From positions 62,001-126,000 of the forward strand of contig NZ_JAVBXR010000010.1 in NCBI RefSeq assembly GCF_030824455.1: a stretch of DNA of 64,000 nucleotides. Reading direction: 5' to 3'. Shown here piece by piece: positions 1 to 7,088 of the stretch (the stretch's first letter is position 1; every line of letters starts with the position of its first letter). Under the pieces are notes generated by a model that made no database searches, was not told the origin of the DNA, and saw only the letters and a list, made by a program, of their open reading frames with translations. The position numbers and the translations under genes were made by a program. The stretch comes from Desulfobulbus sp. Its GTDB lineage: Bacteria > Desulfobacterota > Desulfobulbia > Desulfobulbales > Desulfobulbaceae.

Positions 1-1
1 T

Positions 2-1966
2 ACCAATCGTAAATTGGCTGAGTTCGCGCTTATGGAGAGCGAAAGGCGCTACCGAACCCTGTTTGAATCAGGCAGCGACGCTATTTTTATCCTCAAGGAG
101 GATGTGGTTGTTGATTGCAACATCAAGACCCTGGAGATGTTCAGGGGGAGTCGCGATCAGTTCGTTGGCATGTCGCCGCAATTCTTTTCACCGAGGCTCC
201 AGCCGGACGGACGTACCTTTGCCGAACACGGCATGGGCTACATCCACGAGGCGCTGCAGGGCCGTCCCCAACAATTTGAATGGGTACACCTCCGGCTCGA
301 TGGCGCCCTGTTCCATTCCGATATGCGCATGAGCGCCGTTGACCTCACGGGCGAGACCTGCCTGCAGTGCATTGTCCGCGACATTACCGAATGGAAGCAA
401 ACGGAATCTGCCCTGCGTGAAAGCGAATTCCGGTTCCGTTCTTTTTTCAACACCAACCCTGACGGTATCCTGCTCGTTAACTTTCACGGGACGATTTTGG
501 ATGTCAACCGGGCATTCTTGCGGGAAAGTGGCTACTGCCATGAGGAAATGGTCCAGCAACACTTCAGGGAGTTCGTGCCTTCCGAGGATCAGGCCCGGAT
601 CGTCGAGGCCATCCTCGCCTTCAAGTCGGGAATTGCCCAGGATCAGCCGATCCGGTTTTCATACACGACAAAGGACGGCGCCCTCGTGCCGGTGATGGCC
701 AAGGGCTGGCTGGTGGTCGACGAGCAAAGCAACCCGATTTACATAGGGGTTTTTATCCACAACTTGAGCAAGGAACTGGCCCTGGCCGAAGAAAAGGCCG
801 CTCTCGAAAAACAGGTGATCCATGCCCAGAGGAGCGAGGCCATCGGGACGCTGGCCGGTGGAATTGCCCATGATTTCAACAATATTTTAGGTGGGATCAT
901 CGGCTACACCGAGTTGGCGCTCTATCGGGCCGATTCGGCCATGGATGCAAAAATTCGCGACAACCTGCAAAGGGTGCTGGAGGGCGGCAACCGGGCAAAA
1001 AACCTGGTCCAGCAGATCCTGCGCTTCAGCCGCCACACCGCCACGGTCATGGAACCGTTCGACCTTGTGCCGGTGATTGAAGAATCCATCCAATTGCTGA
1101 GTTCGACCTTGCCGAGCACGATCACCATCCGGCAGCAAATGGCGCAGGTGTCAGGCCGTATTCTTGGTGATTCCACCCAGATGCATCAGGTGGTGATGAA
1201 TCTGGCCACCAATGCCCTCCATGCAATGGGGGAGAAGGGCGGTCAATTGACCATAGCCCTGGATAAAATATTCCTTGATGAACCTCGCCAGTTCCTGTCC
1301 ATGGCCATCCCAGCGGGGGAGTATATCCAACTTCAGGTGATCGATACAGGTTGCGGCATGTCCCCGGCGGTACTGGAACGAATCTTCGAGCCCTATTTCA
1401 CCACAAAGAACGTCAACGAGGGCACCGGGTTGGGCATGGCGGTGGTCTTGGGTATCATCAAGAGCCATCAGGGCCTGATTGAGATTGAATCCGCAATCGG
1501 TACGGGGACGCGGTTCGATATCTATCTGCCGCTCACCCAAGAAAACGCGGCCCCTAATGGCGGCATTTTGCCGCCGCTCCCCATGGGAAGGGGCGAACGT
1601 GTGCTGCTGGTCGATGACGAACCCTTTTTCCTGGAAGTTATTCAAGAAAGTTTGCAACTGCTTGGTTACCATGTCACTGCCAGCCTGAGCAGCACCAATG
1701 TCTTGCAAATGTTTGCCGCCGCGCCTCATAACTATGACCTGCTGATTACCGATCAAACCATGCCCGAGATGACCGGCGTGCAACTTGTCCGGGAAGTGAG
1801 ACAAATCGACAAAGATCTGCCGATCATTCTCTGCACCGGGTACAGTGAAATCGTCAGTAAGCAGTCTGCAGCATACCATGGCATCCATCAATTTCTCATG
1901 AAACCCGTCAACACCAGCGACTTGGCTCAGGCTGTGGCCGCAGCGCTGCACAGTAGAACTTGTTGA
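2..1966 (+). CDS. PAS-PAS hybrid sensor histidine kinase with C-terminal receiver (5' partial)
   Basis: Signal-transduction kinase. The reading frame is open to the left edge, so the true start and any N-terminal sensor or membrane segment lie outside the window; a TTG at 14 is only the first in-frame start-like codon. Numbered from that TTG, two PAS domains occupy about residues 8-125 and 134-255. A HisKA dimerisation helix follows, with the phospho-acceptor His at residue 286 in an AHDFNN context. The ATPase domain shows an N box (NLATNALHAM), a DTGCGMS G1 box and a GTGLGMAV G2 box. A receiver domain ends the protein, with an acidic VDDE pocket, phospho-acceptor Asp at 580 and a KP loop. 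The AHDFNN style belongs to kinases common in Desulfobacterota. No DNA-binding output domain is present, and no partner is encoded in the next 2 kb. The class is certain; the signal is unknown. Confidence 0.9.
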   Translation, partial: TNRKLAEFALMESERRYRTLFESGSDAIFILKEDVVVDCNIKTLEMFRGSRDQFVGMSPQFFSPRLQPDGRTFAEHGMGYIHEALQGRPQQFEWVHLRLDGALFHSDMRMSAVDLTGETCLQCIVRDITEWKQTESALRESEFRFRSFFNTNPDGILLVNFHGTILDVNRAFLRESGYCHEEMVQQHFREFVPSEDQARIVEAILAFKSGIAQDQPIRFSYTTKDGALVPVMAKGWLVVDEQSNPIYIGVFIHNLSKELALAEEKAALEKQVIHAQRSEAIGTLAGGIAHDFNNILGGIIGYTELALYRADSAMDAKIRDNLQRVLEGGNRAKNLVQQILRFSRHTATVMEPFDLVPVIEESIQLLSSTLPSTITIRQQMAQVSGRILGDSTQMHQVVMNLATNALHAMGEKGGQLTIALDKIFLDEPRQFLSMAIPAGEYIQLQVIDTGCGMSPAVLERIFEPYFTTKNVNEGTGLGMAVVLGIIKSHQGLIEIESAIGTGTRFDIYLPLTQENAAPNGGILPPLPMGRGERVLLVDDEPFFLEVIQESLQLLGYHVTASLSSTNVLQMFAAAPHNYDLLITDQTMPEMTGVQLVREVRQIDKDLPIILCTGYSEIVSKQSAAYHGIHQFLMKPVNTSDLAQAVAAALHSRTC

Positions 1967-2160
1967 ACATGTGATCTTGTGCAGACAGGCGCCATTCGTT
2001 GCGCTGTGTCTGGTATGGAGATCTCGGGAGTGTGGTGGTTTGTTCATTGAACCGTCAGGCCGGGTTCAGGGAAGGGGCCACAGATGCCCCCTGATCCCTT
2101 GCAATGCGCATGGGCTCAATCGCGCTGTTGCAGTGCAACAACAGGCTTGAAAAACAAAAA

Positions 2161-2198
2161 CGCGGGAGAGGCTGTGTGAAGCGCCTCTCCCGCGTTTT
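2161..2198. terminator. Bidirectional rho-independent terminator
   Basis: A perfect 12-bp inverted repeat (arms 2161-2172 and 2183-2194) is followed on the plus strand by TTTT and preceded by an A-rich tract (2152-2160) that becomes a U-tract on the minus strand. It lies between the convergent kinase gene and the minus-strand barrel gene and can serve both. Nothing else is visible in the 322-base gap between 1967 and 2288. Confidence 0.85.
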
Positions 2199-2288
2199 AC
2201 CTTTGCATGGGTTGCTGCAATTTAATCAGGTTTTTTTGCTGTGTGCGCCAATGCTCCTGCAGCGTCCCAAGTACGGCTGGCTGGCGGG

Positions 2289-3650
2289 TTAAAACTTGAT
2301 GCAGCCGAAAAGCATCATGTATGACCAGGTGTCGTCGCCGAAAATCTCGGCTGCAGCGTCGTCGGGATCAGCAATGGCGCCGACAACGGAAACCGAGAGG
2401 TGGGGGTTGACGGTCCAGTCGACAATTAAGTTATATTCATCGGCAAGGCTGTCGCTTGTTACTGTCTTGCTATATATGTCTGAAGCTGTAGCTGTATCAT
2501 CAATCATGAACTTGTAGTAAATCAAATTGACGGCAACCGATTCGGTTGGCTGAACCTTCAATTTAATCATGTGCGACTTAAGGTTGGAGTTGTCTATGAT
2601 GTACTCGCCCAGAATTTCCCCCTGATACCAGTTGCCCCAATCAGACGAGCCATAGAAGAGGGAATCGTAATTCTCGTTAAAACTTGCGTAACGATAGGTG
2701 AGGGTCGGTGTCCACGGCATTGCTTCAAACTGATAGCTGGGCGCAATGTACCAGGCGTTGCCGTTGTCATAGTTGCCGTCAGCCGCTTCATGCACATACT
2801 CGGCGTCAATCTTGAACGTCTTGAGAGCCGGCGCGCCGTCCGCCAAAGCAAATGGATAAATGCCGCCGCGGACGTTGTAGACTTTCATCGAATCCCTGGA
2901 CTCGAGGTCGGAACTGATGGAGTAGAATCCGCCGCCGATGTTGGCGACTTTCTCAACCGCATAGTTCAGGTTGCCGCCACCGACCTGCGTGTCGGTTTCC
3001 TTTCTGTCGTCAGCCTCGAAGTAGACTAGGTCGCCCGACCAGTTGCCGCTTTTCATCCGTGCAATGCCGGCGTATTCAGCGCTTTTGCGGCCACCAATCC
3101 AGTAGGCGGCGCGGTTGAATCCGCCGTATCCCTGGCTGGCGAAAAGAAAGCCGTCGCCTGCAACATAATTCTGGCGGCCAAAGGAAAGATCCAGAAAATC
3201 TTCCCCGAGCGAATTGAAAAGATTGCCTGAACGCCATCCAACATAGGCATGGTCGATACGGAGATCATGGACGTCGCCCTGTGCCCAATCGGATGCATTG
3301 GTGCCGCCGGCGTCGATGCCGCCAAAGGTGTTGGCCTGCACGGCGTCAATGAGTCCGTAGATTCTCTGGCTGCTGGGCAGCGTGTAGCTGACGTCAAGGC
3401 CCGGACGGATCAGTGATTCCCACCAGGAGTCTGAATCCGTAGACGCTCCGAAATTGGAGTTGCCCTGGGTGAAAAATCCCAGGTCAGCCTCCAGAGTCAC
3501 TTTTGCATAGCTGCCGTTATCTCCGGTGTAGAACTGGAGCGGATTGGCTTCGGTTGCTTCTTCCGCCTGAACGTGCCCTGCCATGAGCGTGGCTGAGAGC
3601 AAAACTGAGGCGCAAGCTGCCGATAAGGGGTGTTTGACGAGGGTGTTCAT
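2289..3650 (-). CDS. Outer-membrane beta-barrel protein (porin; alginate-export-like barrel possible)
   Basis: Likely outer-membrane channel of 453 residues. The start chosen is the ATG at 3650 because a strong AAAGGAG ribosome site sits just upstream and a Sec signal peptide begins there, with a basic n-region, a hydrophobic core and cleavage near GHVQA-EE around residue 28. The reading frame extends upstream to 3743, but that part lacks a signal-like sequence. The mature protein is rich in alternating aromatic/polar segments with Gly and Asn turns and ends in Phe, the usual outer-membrane assembly signal. The strand pattern and phrases such as LDLSFGRQNYV and EILGEYIIDNSNLKSHMIKLK recall AlgE-like alginate-export barrels. 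The substrate cannot be read from sequence. It is monocistronic, with a terminator downstream and an AT-rich promoter region upstream. Barrel assignment is confident, family assignment moderate. Confidence 0.75.
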   Translation of the reverse strand: MNTLVKHPLSAACASVLLSATLMAGHVQAEEATEANPLQFYTGDNGSYAKVTLEADLGFFTQGNSNFGASTDSDSWWESLIRPGLDVSYTLPSSQRIYGLIDAVQANTFGGIDAGGTNASDWAQGDVHDLRIDHAYVGWRSGNLFNSLGEDFLDLSFGRQNYVAGDGFLFASQGYGGFNRAAYWIGGRKSAEYAGIARMKSGNWSGDLVYFEADDRKETDTQVGGGNLNYAVEKVANIGGGFYSISSDLESRDSMKVYNVRGGIYPFALADGAPALKTFKIDAEYVHEAADGNYDNGNAWYIAPSYQFEAMPWTPTLTYRYASFNENYDSLFYGSSDWGNWYQGEILGEYIIDNSNLKSHMIKLKVQPTESVAVNLIYYKFMIDDTATASDIYSKTVTSDSLADEYNLIVDWTVNPHLSVSVVGAIADPDDAAAEIFGDDTWSYMMLFGCIKF

Positions 3651-3978
3651 TGGTCGTAGCTCTCCTTTAGTGGGTTGAAATTGTTCTGTGTAAGAGTGCG
3701 CAGCAATATCCAGACGTTTTTGTTCAAAAAACTGAGACGTCAATGCTGTAATTTTTTAATAACATCAGTATGTTAATTAAACATCTGCTGCTATTAAGTG
3801 AAAAAATGGCCAAAATACCATACTAATGCACTCCTAACAAGAAACAAAAACAATCACAAGTTCCTCTGACATGAAACCCAACGATAGGCGCATTCCGCTT
3901 CGGCGTTTTCTGTGTGTCTCGCCCTTATGCGTTCCCTTGATCGTGGCTCAGTGGGAGGTTTGGAGGGGAGAGAGGGCG
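3651..3978. other. AT-rich intergenic region with a 16-bp palindrome
   Basis: This 328-base non-coding stretch lies between the barrel gene and the HD-GYP gene, both on the minus strand. Its AT-rich half (3744-3860) presumably holds the barrel promoter. A perfect palindrome at 3760-3775, TAACAT-CAGT-ATGTTA, lies about 110 bases upstream of the barrel start codon and could be an operator. No RNA gene or open frame with a ribosome site was seen. Confidence 0.45.
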
Positions 3979-4665
3979 TTAACTGCAGAGTGTTGCCGGA
4001 ATTTCCATTGCCGTGCCTCTTGAATTGAACGGGACGTAACCTGTGGAATACATTTGAACATATTCGTGGGTCATGGCGGCCAGTTTGTCTTGATTGGCCC
4101 CAAACAGATCGATGAACAAATCGCAGAGGTCGGGATGAAATTGCGTTCCCCGGTTCCTCTCAATTTCAGCTAGGGCCTGTTCGGCCGTCATGGCCCGCTT
4201 GTACGGCCGGAACGTGGTCATGGCGTCAAACGAATCGGCAATGGCAATGATGGCCGATTCCAGGGGGATTTCGTCATGCCGGAGATGGTCGGGATATCCT
4301 TTGCCGTCAAAGCGTTCGTGATGATGCCGGATGATTTTCCCCATTTTTTCCAGACCAGGGAGGTTTTCAAAAATTGAGGCCCCAATTTCCGAATGCTGCT
4401 GCATCAGGTAGTATTCAGCTTTGCTCAATTTTCCCGATTTCATCAGTATGCCTTCGGCTATGCCAATTTTGCCAATATCGTGGAGATGACCAACAACATG
4501 CAAATAATCGCAATGCTGGTCGGACATGTGCAATCCCTTGCACATGAGTTCCGCAATTTCTGACACTCGTCTGGAATGACCGGCAGTATACATGTCTTTG
4601 ATCTCGATGGTGCGAATGAGACTCTCAATAAAAAGATGAAAGTCTAGGTCTTTAAAGCAGGTCAT
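3979..4665 (-). CDS. HD-GYP domain protein (probable cyclic-di-GMP phosphodiesterase)
   Basis: A stand-alone HD-GYP domain of 228 residues, expected to hydrolyse cyclic di-GMP in the cytoplasm. The ATG at 4665 was chosen because GGAG lies seven bases upstream; a longer frame to 4809 encodes a low-complexity basic stretch with no ribosome site. Visible motifs in order: an H-x-RR segment (AGHSRRV), the HDIGK metal-binding core, HSEIGA, and the diagnostic HHERFDGKGYP near the middle, then IADSFDAMT with the terminal metal ligand. All catalytic residues of the family appear present. No receiver or PAS domain is attached, so control must come from a partner or from expression. The flavodoxin gene lies 169 bases upstream on the same strand, and cotranscription is possible. 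No GGDEF cyclase is encoded in this window. Confidence 0.85.
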   Translation of the reverse strand: MTCFKDLDFHLFIESLIRTIEIKDMYTAGHSRRVSEIAELMCKGLHMSDQHCDYLHVVGHLHDIGKIGIAEGILMKSGKLSKAEYYLMQQHSEIGASIFENLPGLEKMGKIIRHHHERFDGKGYPDHLRHDEIPLESAIIAIADSFDAMTTFRPYKRAMTAEQALAEIERNRGTQFHPDLCDLFIDLFGANQDKLAAMTHEYVQMYSTGYVPFNSRGTAMEIPATLCS

Positions 4666-4834
4666 GCAAATCTCCGCCCAAACGACGTTTTGCCGTTTGG
4701 ATACTATTTGTTTTGACGACTGTCGCCCAGGTGGTTCCCCTGCGTGTTCACCGCGACAGGCCTTTTGTAGGCATGGTTCCGGCTTGAGCGAAAACCGTCG
4801 CGTGAGCAAGCGGCAACCGTTGCCTTGCGAGGCG

Positions 4835-5317
4835 TCACTCTAACTGTATTGGCGGCGCCGACGCCTGGCAGGTTTCGCTGGCCACGTCCAAGGCCCACTG
4901 GATGATGGTCGCCAAGGCTGCCTGGGGATCGCCATCGACCCGCAAGGATTCATTAACGACTATGCCGCCGAGATCCCCAATTTTTTCTTGGAGCAAATCA
5001 ACCGCGCCGCAAAAATATTCGCGCGTGGAGTCGCCGCAGCCAAAGAGCGCCACTTTTTGATTTTTAATGTCGGCCTTGCGGATGTCTTCATAAAGAGGGG
5101 CAAAATCCTCCTGGAATGCAATCGTGTCAATATTGCCCCTGCTCGAAGCTCCCAGCAGCGTTATGTCAAAACTACGCCCCACCTCTTCTGTCTTTATGGT
5201 GCGGACATTTTGGATGCGCACGTCTATTCCCTCTTGCGTGAAAATGTGTCCGATTTGCCTGGCAACCGTTGCCGTGTTGCCCGTGGTGGAGCCAAAAACA
5301 ATAAGTGCTTTTGCCAT
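4835..5317 (-). CDS. Flavodoxin
   Basis: Small FMN electron carrier of 160 residues in the cytoplasm, able to replace ferredoxin in low-potential reactions. The FMN phosphate-binding loop GSTTGNT is at residues 9-15. The two isoalloxazine-contact loops correspond to GASSRGN near residue 57 and GCGDSTREYFCGAVD near residue 92. Length and motif order match short-chain flavodoxins, as in Desulfovibrio-type organisms. AAGGAA lies upstream of the ATG. It is upstream of and codirectional with the HD-GYP gene. Flavodoxins are typically induced on iron limitation, and a porin of siderophore-uptake type and the feo operon lie just upstream; no clear Fur box was seen directly before this gene. A link to the NADH-module-less complex I of this window is possible but is inference. 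Confidence 0.92.
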   Translation of the reverse strand: MAKALIVFGSTTGNTATVARQIGHIFTQEGIDVRIQNVRTIKTEEVGRSFDITLLGASSRGNIDTIAFQEDFAPLYEDIRKADIKNQKVALFGCGDSTREYFCGAVDLLQEKIGDLGGIVVNESLRVDGDPQAALATIIQWALDVASETCQASAPPIQLE

Positions 5318-5440
5318 GATCTGTTCCTTGATCTACGTTTTGCGCAATGTGTTGCCGAACAAGGTCTCCGGTGGTTATCGACGGGAGGCGCTGTTCATAA
5401 CTCCCCAAAGTTTTTAGCTTTGGCTAATCACAGAGTTCCA

Positions 5441-5474
5441 AAAAAAGCTCTGGGAAAAGAGCTTTTCCCAGAGC
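5441..5474 (-). terminator. Rho-independent terminator of the LbtU-like porin gene
   Basis: Arms GCTCTGGGAAAA and TTTTCCCAGAGC (5447-5474) form a 12-bp hairpin with a short loop. On the minus strand it is followed by TTTTTT (complement of 5441-5446). It lies 32 bases past the stop codon of the porin gene. Confidence 0.85.
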
Positions 5475-5505
5475 AGAAGAGTTGCCTTAAATTATTTAAA
5501 AAACG

Positions 5506-6756
5506 TTAAAATTCGTAGGCTAATCTGGTGGTGAAGCCGTAGCCGTCGTCATTGATTGCATCAGGATCTTGATCGTAGAACTCGTCGAGGTAGTACTCAA
5601 GAATAACCTTGGTTCCTTCGAAAACAGTCATCGACGCCGAGGTGATGTAGCGGTGTTCGGGAGTGTCCAACGCATAGGCCTCCCAGGATTTCTGGTATCC
5701 AACGGCAAAGACGGTTTCCTTGTCCATTATGGCGGTGGTGTAGGCGAGTTCGCTGTTCCAGGCGCTGGGCTCGGCCCCGTTGTCGCCAAAGGCAAGTTCA
5801 GCGGCGGTAAAACTGTCGAGAGCGGTTGTGTATTCGGTGATCAGCGAGAAGGCCCCGTAGCTGCCGCCAAGATTGAGGCTCAGGCCGGGCACTTCGTCCG
5901 TGATGGAAGAGATGGCCGTCTTGCCGTCTTCATCGCTTTCTAGATAATCGGTGATGCCGCTGGAATCGCCAATGTTGCTCACCCAGGAAACCCCGGCCTG
6001 AAGGGATTTGCCTTCTTCTTCATAACTGTATCCCAGCGATGCGCCAAATCCGTTGATGGTGTCGTTGTCTTCGTCGCCTTCGTCCATGCCGTTGTAACTG
6101 AAGACGGTTGCCGTGATGCCGTTGTGTTCGTAGCCGGCAATAACGCCCTTCGGATTAATTTCGCCCACCGTTTGCGTCAGGGGATCTTGAATCATGTTGG
6201 TGGAGTAATCGCCAAAGGGCGCATAAATTTTGCCGCCGGTCAGGAAGAAAGGGAATTCCTCGGTATTGCCAAGGGTGATGTGGCCTTCGTCAAGGTACAG
6301 GCGATCCTCGTCGTCGCCGTCGTAATCGACAACAATTTTACCAGTGGCCCAATCGGTGAGCTTGGCGTCTAAAATCAGCTCGACGGTGTCAAGGACAAAC
6401 TCGCTCTTGTTCGCGCCGTCCCGGCCTTGCGACAGTTTGTAATCTCCCTCGATGGAACCGCTTAAACTGACATACTCATTGATGTTTGGGCCGCTCTTTT
6501 TTTCTTTGAGCTGACGGGCGACTTCTTCCTCGATGACCGCTTTTTCGGGCGTTGTGGCGGGCTTGCTCTGCATGCCCTTTTCCATGTCGGTGAGTCGCTG
6601 ATTCAGTTGTTGATTCTGCTGCATCAACATTTGCACCTGTTGTTTCAGCTGTTCTATCTCGCTCTTCGCGGGAGCCGCTTGAGCGGGAAGGGTGTTCAGC
6701 AGGCACAGCATGCCGGCCGTTGTCAAAGCAAGGCGTCGATGGAGTTTTTTGGTCAT
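5506..6756 (-). CDS. LbtU-family outer-membrane porin (putative siderophore/iron-related)
   Basis: A predicted outer-membrane protein of 416 residues. A signal peptide covers about residues 1-27 (basic n-region, hydrophobic core, AQA cleavage). Next comes a Gln-rich coiled coil at about 30-60, in the style of the periplasmic trimerising helix of some porins. From about 90 there is a barrel with acidic loops, ending in a terminal Phe. The coiled coil plus a barrel beginning NEYVSLSGSIEGDY resembles the LbtU family, named for the Legionella legiobactin uptake channel. That is recognition of protein style; siderophore transport is not demonstrated for most relatives. The gene sits between flavodoxin and the feo operon, so an iron role is plausible. 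A GATAAT-containing AT-rich segment at 6815-6835 lies in its promoter region but is at best a half Fur site. A strong terminator follows. Confidence 0.75.
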   Translation of the reverse strand: MTKKLHRRLALTTAGMLCLLNTLPAQAAPAKSEIEQLKQQVQMLMQQNQQLNQRLTDMEKGMQSKPATTPEKAVIEEEVARQLKEKKSGPNINEYVSLSGSIEGDYKLSQGRDGANKSEFVLDTVELILDAKLTDWATGKIVVDYDGDDEDRLYLDEGHITLGNTEEFPFFLTGGKIYAPFGDYSTNMIQDPLTQTVGEINPKGVIAGYEHNGITATVFSYNGMDEGDEDNDTINGFGASLGYSYEEEGKSLQAGVSWVSNIGDSSGITDYLESDEDGKTAISSITDEVPGLSLNLGGSYGAFSLITEYTTALDSFTAAELAFGDNGAEPSAWNSELAYTTAIMDKETVFAVGYQKSWEAYALDTPEHRYITSASMTVFEGTKVILEYYLDEFYDQDPDAINDDGYGFTTRLAYEF

Positions 6757-6856
6757 TGGTTGTTCCTCTTTGTTGATGGTGTTATTTTTTTAATTTATGT
6801 AATAACTTCAAATCTGTTTGATAATAAATAAAATTTTTCAGCGCAATCCCAAAAAA

Positions 6857-7078
6857 TCAGTCGATCCATTCATAGGTTTCCACGGTCGCAGGATCGCATT
6901 TGCAGCAGCCTTTGCAGGCTCCGCCGGTTTCGCTGCGTTTGTGCACCTTGCCTTTGGCGATCCAGACATTGAGCAAGGGTCGGATTGTTTCGACGTCGAC
7001 CTTGAAATGGTAGGCGGCATCCTGCAAGGGGGTGATTTTTCGTTCGCGCAGATAGCGTTTCAACTGGATTAAATCCAT
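6857..7078 (-). CDS. feoC: FeoC-like small winged-helix protein
   Basis: A 73-residue cytoplasmic protein that closes the feo operon. The ATG at 7078 is preceded by GAGAGG and lies 10 bases after the feoB stop codon. The N-terminal part is a short winged-helix fold (LKRYLRERKITPLQD...). A Cys cluster, C55-x2-C58-C59-x-C61, follows in the wing region, where enterobacterial FeoC carries its iron-sulfur or redox-sensing cysteines. Known roles proposed for FeoC are protection of FeoB from proteolysis and iron-dependent regulation; which applies here is not visible. Translational coupling to feoB is likely. Size, location and Cys cluster make the family call firm. Confidence 0.85.
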   Translation of the reverse strand: MDLIQLKRYLRERKITPLQDAAYHFKVDVETIRPLLNVWIAKGKVHKRSETGGACKGCCKCDPATVETYEWID

Positions 7079-7088
7079 GGGTTGCCTC

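Noticed and set aside
6815-6835. Fur box before the LbtU-like porin gene
   Set aside because: Only one GATAAT hexamer in an AT-rich stretch; not enough for a site call.
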